The notes under the pieces are model-generated. The model saw only the letters and a program-made list of their open reading frames with translations. It was not told the origin of the DNA and searched no databases. From Mytilus californianus (lineage: Eukaryota; Mollusca; Bivalvia; Mytilida; Mytilidae), in contig NW_026262668.1 of NCBI RefSeq assembly GCF_021869535.1, positions 136,263,635 through 136,327,634 of the forward strand: DNA of 64,000 bases, given 5' to 3'. Both the position numbers and the translations under genes were made by a program. Positions 34,701-48,300 of the stretch are shown one piece after another. The number at the start of each line of letters is the position of its first letter. The first letter of the stretch is position 1.

Positions 34701-36189
34701 ATGTCTCCCTCTGCTGAAAAACAGATTAAAGGGGAAGATCATCTTAATGTTATAAACATGAGAGCACTGTTGTCACATAGTTCATATATTTTCCAAGAGC
34801 AATTCTTCCCACAAAACATTTTACAAACAGCATTAATTTCCCAACTCAAAAGCTGTTGAAATAAACCTTGCATATCTACTTCATAGAAATCCATCAAGAA
34901 TTAAGTGAAAGGACTTGTAATTATACAGGATAACTACCAATAACTTTTTAGATCAGCACTTCATTGAAACTCAAACAAGATATTGATGATCTTAAAATCT
35001 GTCAACAACTGCAAGAGTGAGAGCACTTAGAAAACAATTTTCACATATATATTTATTCATATGTTCATAAGGCATAATTCCCATAATTTCTTTTTGATGG
35101 CACTGATTTACAACTTGATGCAGATGTTGCCATATACAAATTTCAAAAGAATTTCATAAAACAGTAACACTAAGGTCCCATGTTGGTGACTTTCCCAGTA
35201 TGGGGGTATGAATCAGTCAAGGAATAAAAGGTGATAGAGCTTACAAGGCAATTTCCCCTTAACATAATTCATAGTTTCAAGGAGCATCACAACATTTAGA
35301 CTTTTGATCATGTGCTGGTTTTTAAAATAGCAGAAAGCAAAACTCAGAAACTGTGTATGCAATAATGTTGAAAATTGAATTTGAACTACATTTTCATACT
35401 GGCGAGACATAGTAACATAATTTTACTATATGAAACCATTTTTACAATTTTGAGACTAATATAAGACCATTTCAGGACTAGACTTGTGTCAACAGAGAAA
35501 ATACAAATGAACAACATTACATGGTAGGTAGCTGTGTTTCAAATTATAAGATCTTTCTGCAATACAAACTTATGTAACCATCCTGAAACCTTAAGCTCCC
35601 ATCACGTTTTTAAGGAGCATAAAATACAGCACTTTCAAAAATATTCCTGTGTAACACTGATTGTAAAATGTACTAAATGTATAAGTCATGTTTTCATAAA
35701 CAAAAGCCTCGGTTTAATAAATTATAAAATAAATAATATTTGTATAATATAAACTGTAAAACCTAATTTGTTAATAAGTGTATATTCAAATATTTTAATA
35801 GTCCTCCTAATTTTCTAGTTTAAAAATATTACACAAAGAACACAAACAGCTCTCAAATTACTATAAATAGATTAGTGAGTCGATGTCAGAGAATAAATGA
35901 AAAGTAATATCTAAATGAAATAATGAGCGTTTATTAAAACGTCTAATTAAACCTTTTGCTTCTGACACTTTATATCATTCTTCTGTTTTATTTTTAATAA
36001 TGATGAGCAATTCTTTGGCAACAGTACGACTCCTTCTTAGTGAGACTGTTAGTTCTATCCGAAGCTCGGAAATCTTTTTGAAACTGAACCATGTGATATT
36101 ATCTCATTCATTTAAAATACTTCCATTTGACTTTTGGCAGGTGATAACTGTCCATGATAGTCATGATATTATCCTAAATAAAATAATTA
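31721..36189. other. 3' flank / 3'UTR side of the ankyrin gene, no other gene seen
   Basis: AT-rich, no credible reading frame, no RNA gene recognised. The part nearest 36,189 should be the 3'UTR. TTTATT (minus-strand AATAAA) occurs at 35,987-35,992 and 35,930-35,935, about 200-260 nt past the stop, as possible poly(A) signals, but vertebrate homologues have long 3'UTRs and more distal sites cannot be excluded. Confidence 0.5.
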
Positions 36190-36311
36190 TCAATAGAATT
36201 CTGAGTCAGAACTTTGATAAGACCCTGAATGTTCTTTAACGTCTTGTACACTTCCAGCAGGACTACCGATTCCAGCTGGACTTCCTGGGTTGTCTAATGT
36301 TCTTGTAGCAC
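36190..36311 (-). CDS. ANKRD28-like: ANKRD28-like terminal exon 23 (residues 839-878, stop)
   Basis: 122 bp coding, acceptor ATTTTAG, stop TGA at 36,192-36,190. Gly/Ser/Pro-rich ([11 protein letters not shown]) and ends [10 protein letters not shown]; the acidic S-D-S-E-x-Y terminus is conserved in vertebrate ANKRD28. Confidence 0.95.
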
Positions 36312-39300
36312 CTAAAATATACAGTTTCAAGATTGAAGTTTTTGTTACAAAATGGCAGAAACTCTCAGCTATCAAAATAATATACTATTCTAGAATTGAA
36401 AGAAAGAAAATGATTTGATTTCCATGCTAAGACTTTAATTATACACAATTTAGTTTGAAAAAATAAATAAACTTCATAAAAAATACACAAATATTCATAA
36501 AGAATGAATTTTTATACTTTCATGCTCTATATACATAGAATTCATGCTTTTTAAAAATTATTTACAAAAACATATGTATATTTTTACAATAAGCGTTTAG
36601 AATATGTTACATTTCTTTACTGATCAGGCCCATTCAAAAAAATTATAAAATTGCAATAAAGTAAAATTTCCTCAAAAAAGTTTCTAAAATAAAACAGTAG
36701 GAAATTGCTGGGTCTGACCAGTAATTGAAATCTCACCAAATGGTGCTGATGGAGAGCTTTCAGATCGGTTTCTTCTTTGGAAGGTATTGTTAGGTGGTTG
36801 TGAGAATGGCATATGTGCTAATACAATAGCTAGACACTCAGCTACTCGATTGGTCGGGGCACATGCCAGAGCAGGGGAATGGCCTGGAAAGAAAAAGTTA
36901 CTGTGTATTTCTTTCTATCATACAGTGCTGATGTTTACATGTAGCTGATGCCGTATCATCTTATAAAATTGTCTGCCATGCTGACTACTCTCTGCCAATA
37001 AGATATGTTGCTTTTTTCAGGCAGTGTGCAAATACGCATGTCAGTCTCATTCAAAAGCAATAAAACAACAATTATAGTAGTTTGAATTCTTCAGAGTCCT
37101 ACTTAAGATTAGTTCAATTAACTATCATTTTATAAGTACACATTAGAATGACTATATATTCTCTCTGAAATGTAGAGAGCTGAAAAAAAAGACAAAAAAT
37201 CTTTGAAATAAAAAATGAATTAGTCTACCATAAAATTCCACATGCCAAAACACTGAAAGAGAATATCATGCACACACAGCAATCATATCAATTTAGAGAT
37301 CAGCATGAGCATAGTTACATTCTTTAAGTATACAATCATTCAAAGTCAGATTTCATTCATTTAGACAGAAAATCTCAAGAAAGTGGAAAATTTAATATTT
37401 CATAATTTTGAATTATTTTCGCTCGTGGTTTAAGATTTTCATTTACAGTTGTGTTTTTGAATTAACCTTGATTACCAGTATACAGTATATCATTTACATA
37501 TAACTGTTCCATTAGTCTTAATCCAGAATAATTTATGGCAAATATACATTTAAATAGATAGTTAATTTTGCTTAAATTTTCATGAAAGAGAATTATTATA
37601 GGATTAAATGCCTTTCTAAAGGAATTTATTGGTGTATAAACTGGATCAAATCACTCACAAACAAATAAAAGTCTGATGGACTTTTATATGTTTGTAAGTG
37701 ACTTGGTCCAGTGAGCATAGTTACATTTTTTAAGTACAATACTTTAAGAATGTAACTATGCTCTAATTCTTTAAAATTGGAGAAAATTAATTTAATTTCC
37801 CCACCCTTAACCTCTATCAAGCATAAATTGTATATTTGTGTCATTGAATTGGCCTGGTGCATGAATATATATTTTGGTTAACGCAACAAAATGTATTCCA
37901 TGAAATTTGCTTTCTGATAAAAAATAAACTACAAAAATATCTTATTCAAATGAATGTTTTGTGTTTATTTAATATGTAATGCAACGATGAATGCAAAGTG
38001 AAAATAAATATTTTTAATGTCGAGCTGGTTTATGTTATCATCACCACCAACTTGTTTACATTGGTTGCAAAGAGTAGTTCCATCAACGTCGTCTATCGAA
38101 AAAATAAATAACTTCAAGAGAAACTACCAGAAGCCCTCTTGACCAATCATATAAACGCATTTCCTAATATGCAAATCATATAAAAATTATGTGTATACAA
38201 CACATTTAGTTGATTCAGTTGGACAATTTCTATAAACATACAAAACTCATATAAAAATCTGAAATACCACTAATTAATGTATACTTCACCTTGATTTGCA
38301 GTAATGTTGCCCCTGAATGGACCAAATTAGTGAAAAGTAGCCTCCCCTGACCAAATCACAAACTCTTAGTTGTGTGAATAAATGTATATATATATATATA
38401 ATTCTAGTATATTTCTATCAAGTATAGGTTTGATTTGCTAACCCTGATTGTCTCTGATTCTTTGTTTAGTTTTTAAATCTATATTTCTAGTGTGTTTCTA
38501 TCAAGTATAGGTTTAATTTGCCACCCATGGTTGTCTCTGATTCTTTGTTTAGTTTTTAAATCTATATTTCTAGAGTGTTTCTATCAAGCAATGGTTAAAG
38601 TTGATACCAACAAATATACACATTATATTAACTTATCATAGTATCACAATGCAAGCATAATTGTTCAGTGGGATGGTCAGTTTCATAGAGTCTGTTGACC
38701 ATATGATTTTATAATGGATAAAACATAGTTGAGTGGCCTCTTGTCTGTTTGAGATGCTCTGGAGACAATGACACTCCAGATTCCTACTTGTAACTGGGAA
38801 GATTAATTGATCCATCGATGGTGTTTAACGCCACAATCAAAAGGACACTTCATAATATAATTTTTTAAATTTGGTTCCACCCTGTATGTGATTTTGCTCA
38901 ACAATCAATGAGTTAAATTACTAAAATGTGGTAAATCAAAAAAGATTACAATTCAATGCTTATCTTACCATTTTCATCAACAGCGAGAACATTTCCTCCT
39001 TTGGATATCAGATCTTGTACTATAGAGACTAATCCATATTTACAGGCTAAATGTAGAGGACTGAAAATAAACATTTCATATATAAATTCACATTTTCAAG
39101 CTATTCATGAATTTATTTTCTTTATAATGGGAACAATATAAAAAGTCCAGTACTGATAAATTCAATCAGTTAAATATTTTGAAAATGGAAAAAAAAAAAA
39201 ATATTTGAAGAAATTTTCTTTTTGTAAAATATGGTACAACTTAACAGACATCCTTACACTTAAACACAAGTTATTGTCTGAAAACTAGAAAATTGCTTGT

Positions 39301-42300
39301 TTTGGCCCCTAATTCCTGAACAGTTTGGGCAATTACCCCCAAAATGAATCCCAACCTTCTACTTGTGGTATTGAACCTTTTGGCAGTTGAACGGCAAACG
39401 ATTTAATGGCGTCTAAGTTCAAGACATTGGTCACGTGATAAAAGGTCAGAGTTTACCGTTTTCTTGTGAACGTGTACACCTCTTGGTTTTTTACCTCGTA
39501 TCGTCTAATTGTAACTCGTACATGAATAAAACTTGTAGGGTCCAAATCTTGAGTGAATAAGCTTCATTATTATGTATACTTATTTATGAAAGGTGTTATA
39601 AAAGTATTCTAAAACAACGATGGAAGTTGAAATTTTTTTTGGAAAATTTGCGTAGGTCTACGGAAAATCCCAAATCATTTCTTAAATGGGTTTGGTAACG
39701 TATGGAGGGGTATAAAATATGAAGTAAAACCATTTTCTGGATCTTATATATTAATTATAGATCATAAATTCCCCGGATACGCAATTGTGTCAGCTTATTC
39801 GTGGCGAAGCGGCGATCAACGGGAGATAACTCCGTACACGCGTCGTAGGAAACTGCAAGTTCACAACAGTAAATTCGAGTAAAATTAATGATTGTAGTTA
39901 TATTTCGACACTTTTTTTAATAAACTTCAATATTTAATGTTCCTCTACTCTTGTAACATTAAAATAGTCATGGAATCTTTGAATATGGCATTTTTTCAAG
40001 TACCATAAAACAGGTTTTTGAAAACTTCCAAAGAAGAAAATTATAGATAACTGACTTTTCTCTGAAACTTGGACTTATTTGTATATTCTCAAACACCCTT
40101 TAGGTAGATGGAATGATACAAGTCTTTGTTTTACTTTCTTTGTATCAATATTCTTAGAAAGGATATGAAAATAAACTCAGTGTTTGTACATGTTGGTTGT
40201 TTAGAACAGTTTGTTTAGATATATTAAAATTTCACTCTAAAATTAGACTTGAATTTTTATATTTAAATAAGTATCTAACATAGAAAGTTGTTAATCTGGT
40301 GCACTGAAAATGTTCCATCAGAAATGAGATTTAACAAAGTTATTTAGACTGAAGAACTTGTCACTTTTTATGCTGATCATATGGGGAAAAAAAAAGTGAT
40401 ATTATAAATTCTAACACAGCATCAATTGTGAAACAATAGTTCTTTCCTACAGACATTTTATTTTTCAAGATGCGAGGCTTGCCGATCAATTTACATATTT
40501 AAGATTTCACTGTTAAGAGTGGAAAAATAACTTATTGAGTCATGACAGAGATTCTGTATGGGAATGTTTCTCTTGATATTTTTAAATACATTTATGTTAC
40601 CAACTACATTGTTTCTTTGTTTTTCTACTATGATCTACAAAGAGATGGGTTCTTTATGTGTGACCTCAATGATCGTCAAGCATGATTATTGGTAGCCTTT
40701 ATTCCTGATGTAACAATGGAAAATTCTGAGAATAGCAAGAACTTTTAAGCAGATCCAGGTCTTTTATAAAGAGAGGGTGGATTATTCCTAATTTCCATAT
40801 ACAGAAAAAACATATTTCATTTCATGCCAAATAATTACATACAAGAGGGGTTTATCAGCCATTTGTCAGCAGAACTTGTGTTACAATAGAATTTAACTTT
40901 GCTTTACATTAAAATACAATATGGAAAAAAAGAAAATGTAGACAATACATGCCCGCCTCCTCTTTGAAAATTGGCTTGATCCACCCCCGAGATAAGAAAC
41001 TATATAAGATGTACAAGTTCCGTTGCTCCTCTTAATCAAGAGAAAAAATCTGAACATCCAAAAAGCCAGAAAGGGATTTAAAACATTATAATCAACACAA
41101 AGAAAACTGAACAAAAAGCTGTATTGCAATCTGATATCATGCAGTTCTCATAATACCTATTACATGTATTACTTCAAGTTTTGATTTTTTTTCCCTTATA
41201 TTTGAATTCATAAGTCCTACAAACAACTGTTGAGTCCTTTAATTAAATTATTGATTGAATAATGAATGATTAGCTAAGCTGGTCTGTAAATAAAGCCTGA
41301 AAATGCTTTGTTTAAATAAAAGAGTGTTATTATGTCATAAAATATACTGAATCAACTTCAAATTTAATCCAAATTCATATTTAACTGCTCTAAAATGCAT
41401 AGTCAATTGAACTACAAAACAAAAACCTGAGACTACTATAACAATTAACATAGAGATTGGTCACTTCCCATGTTATAGTAGTCTCAGACAAAAACAAAGC
41501 TGACTTAAATACATGTACAGTATGTTCAGAAATTCTTTGAAGAATGGACAACAATGAGATATTTATTTTTCTGATATCAGAAAAAATCTCATAGTATCAA
41601 ATCAGAATGAGAGTTCTTTTTATTGAGATAATCAATTTAATCGCATTATTTACTTTAATAAAAACCTCATGATAATATCTGAATTTACAGTCATGACTTA
41701 GCTTGTCAACCTCTACACTTAAAAATTTAAGGCTCCTAGGCCTAAATGTGGTTGAAATACAGACAATTTTGGTAACTTTAACAAAAAATCTCTTTTTTAT
41801 GACATACCTTACAATTTCAGAATAAGCTGCATTAAGTTATATATGTATCACATATAAGAATGCTAGTTTGTATTTTAATATCATGATTATCATGATTATT
41901 GCAATAAGTTGTTATTATTCAATTAATTAAAAAAAACATCAATTATTTTTGAATTGATAGATCTGGAACTAGTACATACATTTGTTTTTTTAAACATCTA
42001 TATACTATTCATTAGGGAACTTATTCAAATATATTTTGTACAAGACAGTCATAGCAGTTCACAATTACAGTGGTCATTATAAACATAATGACACAATTTA
42101 TACAACCAAAATATATTGTTGATATATGTAAACTAAAATCATTGCAGAATTTTTCTTTCAAATGATTTAATGTTTGTTAGTCACTTACTTTAAATACTTA
42201 ACCTGTACTAAAATAAAGAGATGTGGTATGATTGCCAATGAGATAACAGTATAGAAACTATCCACCAGAGTCCAAATGTCTGTTAGCAGTTAAATTATAA

Positions 42301-45300
42301 GTCACTTTACAGACATCAACAATGAATACATTTCATTGTTATCAGGCAGATGAGGAAAAAGAGTAATGATAGCTCTTTAGCTTACTACATGTACAAGAGA
42401 ATATAAGAAATATAATAATATAAATAAGGAAATAATAGAGACAAAAAAGACAGGACTTAGCCACTGGACTATATGTGAAGTGTTCCCTTACTAATCCTCA
42501 AAGGAGCTGCTGTATACTTAGAAAAAAGGATGTTGAGGACTTGGCCACATCAATCAGCATTTTTAGACACTACATTATGGTCAATTGCAATCTGCCCTAT
42601 TTGCTCCAACCTCTAATGAGTATTAAAATTAATACCTTAGGTGGGAATTAAACCAATGTATGTTCATTTACTCTATTGTTCTCTATGTACATACATGTAC
42701 ATGTATATGAAATATATCAAATGCAAAAAAATGCTGGAATGTAAATATGGTAATTTACATCATGTACATTATTACAGCCTCTTTTTTTAAGGACCTAGTA
42801 AAGGAGGTCCCTGGACCTAGCTAGACCTATTTCTTAGGCAAGGTGTATTATATAACTCTTGAAAGTAGTTAAATGCAATTGTAAAATTAATTTTATCTGC
42901 TGTTAAACAATAATAACACGATAATGGTTATTTCTAAGTATTTAGTAACAACAGCGTGCAATTTAGGTAAACAAACATCAATAATCTACCACGTGTTTGT
43001 CTGCTGTGCTTGAATATTCAAAACGACCCATCGGGTTTATTTACACGAATTTTTGCTAAAGCAGACAATTAAACATGTCTGTTTACCTAATAAGTTCTAT
43101 AAAAAATGCATTTGCTGTTATGACTTGTGTATGCATGGAAATATAATGAACATAACATTGATTATTTACCGTAAATATTGAATACACATCATTCCTGAGC
43201 TATACACACAAAACACATGGCACTTTTGTAACGATGGATGGTAACGTATAGCCACTTTATAACAGTAAATCCCATTGGATAAGCTACACTACACAGTACA
43301 TAATATGCAAATTAATGATTGGATACGAATTTGTGTCAGCTCTCAAATCGATGGAAAAATGTAAACATTGGAATCCGCCATTTTGACATAGGAAACAAAC
43401 TAATTTTGAATCTTGGATTAAAGGACATTGCGCACATTGCCAGCGTATCATGCATAACCAGTCATGTGCAAATATATCTTTTAATTAGTTTTTTACACTT
43501 ACTTTTCTATGTTTTAGTTAATTTAATGTTTTAATTTACTACAGAACGGAACATCGTTCTCAAAGACGCCGTAGAAAAAATTATAGGTGGCGCTGTTTGT
43601 GGGCGTAAACATTTTACATACGGGTACTTGTTTTGTCGACAAATTGACCTCTATCTGTCAGATTCAGGCATTTGCCGTTCAACTGTGGTACAATTTCAGA
43701 GCAATCAAAATACTTATACACAAGTTATTGTCCTGAAACTAGAAAAATGCTTGTTTTGGGCCCCTTTTTGGCCCCTAATTCCTCAACGGTTGGGACCATC
43801 ACCCCAAAAAACAATCCCAACCTTCCTTTTGTGGTATTGAACCTTCTGATTAAATTTCATAGAGATCCATACACTTAAAGTAATTGTCCGGAAACCAAAT
43901 GTCTTCGGACCAAGCCGATGACGATGTGATAGCATTATACTTAAATTTTTTGCGGTCGTATAAAAATGTAAGCAATAAATGAGTTAAATTTGACCTAATC
44001 ATATACTTTAATACCATTGGAATGTAAAGGAAGTCATTACAACTTACGTTTTCTGTTCAGCATTAGGTAAATTGATTGTACCCGAATCATCAATTTTATC
44101 TAGTAACAGTAATGCCACATTTTCATGTTCCTGAAAAGTATAAAAACATCTGACTTTAGCAATGCAAAACAAGATTGCAATGCCATGGTACCTTGCTGGT
44201 GTGTGTAACTGAAGCAGATCTGTCTGAAGAGTGGCTACACAAATTACATCATCTACAACTCCCACAAGAATTATCACTTCAAAATGAAGGGATATCAAAG
44301 TTAACTACAAGCTGACATACAATACATCTACCATATAGAGAAACGGTCCCTGAGTAATAGTATTTTCTGGACAAACAGACAAACAAATGAGCGAAGGCTA
44401 TCACTCTTTTGTTCACCCATGGCACATGTGACAAGGGGCAATAAATTTTTAAACAAATATGACAAAAGTTGTGTTGATATTTTGTATGTTCAGGTGATAA
44501 CATTACAAGCAAAAATCACGACTTTGAGATCTGGATATTAAATCTGTTATCGTTTGCATTCCAGTTATTAGTTTGTTGGGTCTAGACCAGATGGATACTT
44601 GAAATCGCAGATTTCCCTTGCTCAGCTAGCAAGCGTATTTATGACGGTGATCGTGAAACATGTGTGCACGTTTCTCTCCCCTAGACTTAAAAACCCCTGC
44701 ATGATTTACACCAACAACGATCTTGCTTTGAGACTTTGATTGAAATAAAAGAATACAATTGTTTCATCGACCGGTATCTGCATGAATAGGAAGTTTCTGT
44801 TATTTAATTTTACTTGCCCACGGACAACAAAGGTTTGAATTTCCACTTTCCCGTGACCTAAATCAACTTGCCACGGGTGACGGGAAATGGGAATTCTAGA
44901 ACACTGTAACATGCTTTAATATTTATATCTACATGGAGCCTATGATTCAAATGTATTCGTTCAGGAAGATAACAAGCTGTAAAATTATATCTACACGGAG
45001 CCTACGATTCAAATATATTCATTCCGGAGATAACAAGCTGTAAAATTATATCTACATGGAGCCTACGATTCAAATGTATTTGTTCCGGAAGACAAGCTGT
45101 AATATCATATCTACATGGAGCCTACGATTCAAATGTATTCGTTCAACGAGATAACAAGCTGTAATATACGATTCAAATGTATTCGTTTAAGGAGATAACA
45201 AGCTGTAATATTATATCTACATGGAGCCTACAATTCAAATGTATTCGTTAAGGAGATAACAAGCTGTAATATTTATATCTACATGGAGCCTATGATTCAA

Positions 45301-48300
45301 ATGTATTCGTTCAGGAGATAACAAGCTGTACTATTTATATCTACATGGAGCCTATGATTCAAAAGTATTCGTTCAGGAGATAACAAGCTGTAATATTTAT
45401 ATCTACATGGAGCCTATGATTCAAATGTATTCATTCAAGAGATAACAATCTGTAATATTTATATCTACATGGAGCCTATGATTCAAATGTATTCATTCAA
45501 GATATAACAATCTGTAATATTTATATCTACATGTACATGGAGCCTATGATTCAAATGTATTCGTTCAGGAGATAACAAGCTGTAATAACAATATCTACAT
45601 GGAGCCTATGATTCAAATGTATTCATTCAGGAGATAACAAGCTGTAATATTTATATCTACATGGAGCCTATGATTCAAATGTATTTGTTCAGGAGATAAC
45701 AAGCTGTAATATTTATATCTACATGGAGCCTATGATTCAAATGTATTTGTTCAGGAGGTAACAAGCTGTAATGTTTATATCTACATGGAGCCTACGATTC
45801 AAATGTATTCGTTAACAACAAATTTCTTTAGAAGCAAATGAGATGTTTTCAGAGCTTTTTGGAGACCTTAAACATTGGTAAAAACTTACATGAGCACAAG
45901 CAAAATGTAATGCTGAGTTTTTGTCACAGTCAACAAAGGAAAGATCTGCTCCATTCTCCAGTAATAACTCTACTGCAGCAGCATGGCCATTGGCTGCTGC
46001 CAACATGACTGGAGATTTACCAGTTTTATCACAGTAATTCACTGACGCTCCATGAGTCAGAAGTAACTGCATAGATTCACATTGGTCACTAAAAGCTGCT
46101 GCATGTAAAGGGCTTCTGTAACAAATAGAAATAATAGATTCACATTGGACACTAAAAGCTGCTGCATGTAAAGGGCTTCTGTAACCAATAGAAATAATAG
46201 ATTCACATTGGACACTTAAAGCTGCTGCATGTAAAGGGCTTCTGTAACAAATAGAAATAATAGATTCATATTGGTCACTAAAAGCTGCTGCATGTAAAGG
46301 GCTTCTGTAACAAATAGAAATAATAGATTCACATTGGACACTTAAAGCTGCTGCATGTAAAGGGTTTCTGTAACAAATAGAAATAATAATCATTACAATT
46401 TAAACTAATCACAATGACAAGCCTTGAATCATTCTCTACTACACAATTCTATCACCTTTATTCCTTACTTTTAAACTGAATTGAGTTTATTCTCAAATCT
46501 TAAGAGATTCAAGCTTTACTTTAACATATACTACATGAAGTAAATGACAAGAAATTCACAAAAATATTCAGATCTGATTTTGACTTTTGATGTCTTAAAA
46601 TTCAATTGGGGTCATGTTTTGATCATAGTAAATCATTTACCACTGTTGACATTAACCAGTTAATTTCCATTACCATTATATACAGTCTTGCTTACCTCCC
46701 TTTCGTGTCTGTACAATTTACAATACTATCACCTAAAGTTTCTATCAATATTTCTGTACAAGAATCATTTCCATTAATCCTGGAAAAAATACAAATACAA
46801 ACTGTCATTCCTTAAAAAAAAGAAAGATTTATTCCCACAACACATCAAAGTTGATGATGCAAGTTTTACAGAGGTACTTCAACTTTACTACTCTTGTGAT
46901 CTTCATGTTTTTGTGTCCTGATACAATATAAGTTTGATCTATTTCGTAGATTAGCAAGACGATTGTTACATTGTTTGAGAAGTGACTTGACTTATATATA
47001 ATTTATAATTAACACAAGTATCAGATAATGAATTTGTATTGGGCAATTGAACATGGTTCAAATTGGATATTTCCCAAATTATCAAAAAAAATCTTCAAAT
47101 GTAAAATATGTTCAATTGCGCATTTCATGTGTTTTATGTAATACTATGTTTGAAAAGCATTGACGGTATTTCACTATACTTACACAGCACAATGTAAAGG
47201 TGAGAAAAGATTCCCTGAAAAAACTTTATGTTGTTCATATTCTAATAAAACTTCTACACAGCCATCATGACCTGGAAAGAAATATTGTGTTTCATTATAA
47301 GTATTGTAAAAGAAACATTGATAAAATTTACATACATTAATGTCAACTTACAACCTATTAAAAAATCCCTTGTTTATAAAAAAGCAGAATAATTTAGCTA
47401 CTAGTCTTCTTGGGCTTTTTGCAAGAAGTTAAGAGTCCATATTTTGTATAACAAATTGTGCAACTTAAAGAATATTCTATTTATAAAATGAAAAAAAAAT
47501 AGGAATATGAGATGCAACATTTAAAAAAAACTTGCTGTACAATTGTTTGCTCTGTTTGAATTTATTTGTTCTTATTGAGTTCCCGGAGATTCTTCACTGT
47601 CAATAGAGTGATTTATCTTACCATTATAACAAGCTAAATGTAAAGGACAATACCCTCTTCTGTCTTCTATAGAAGGTAATGGACCAGTCTAAAATACATA
47701 AAAACATATAATGCCATAGGAGACGCATCTAAAACAACAAACAAGATCAAATCAGCCTCTTATAAATGCTCTGACATTTCTACAGTTATATGGTGTAATT
47801 ATTCTTTAGATAACTTTCTTATATGTACTTTTCAATTCTTGCTATTGGTCAGTTTGTTTGTTTATTGATTGCTGTATGTTATCTAATTTGTATTTATAAT
47901 TTGGATTGATGATTCATGGACAATTGTGAAAAGCAATTCCTGATACATAGTTCAAATTATGTTTTAAATATCAAAATGACCTGTAAAAGAAGACTAAGGA
48001 ATATGAAGAAGACTGATTGAAAAATCACAATTAGACAAATGTAATTTTGAAGGCTGTATGTAAATTGTAAATGTTTACCTATATTTATTTGATTATGATT
48101 GGTATGAGTGTGATAACTTACTAGAAGTAAAGCCCCTAGAATGGCTACTTGTCCACATGCTGCTGCCAAGTGAAGTGATGTCCGACCAAGACTATCCTGT
48201 ATAGAGATATCGGCACCATTGTGTAGCATAGCATCCACACATTCTTCGTGGCCATTGGCAGCCTGTCAAACATACAATAGCAATTGAATACAGTTATGGT

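Larger units (their letters stand above)
36884..38968 (-). other. Intron 21
   Basis: Contains a hairpin (37,713-37,763), an 83-bp tandem duplication (38,403-38,590) and a short TA run near 38,384-38,400. No further gene. Confidence 0.8.
39061..44047 (-). other. Intron 20 (5 kb)
   Basis: Contains two same-orientation copies of a dispersed repeat (39,230-39,380 and 43,688-43,970), two relatively CpG-rich stretches (39,370-39,900 and 42,950-43,650), a hairpin (41,427-41,487) and a SINE-like fragment (42,212-42,300). The short frames here have no support. Confidence 0.7.

Noticed and set aside
46116-46393. The 193-residue continuous frame across the 63-bp array as one long exon
   Set aside because: The homologous exon starts at 46,115 and each unit has its own acceptor, so the upstream part is intron unless alternative acceptors are used.
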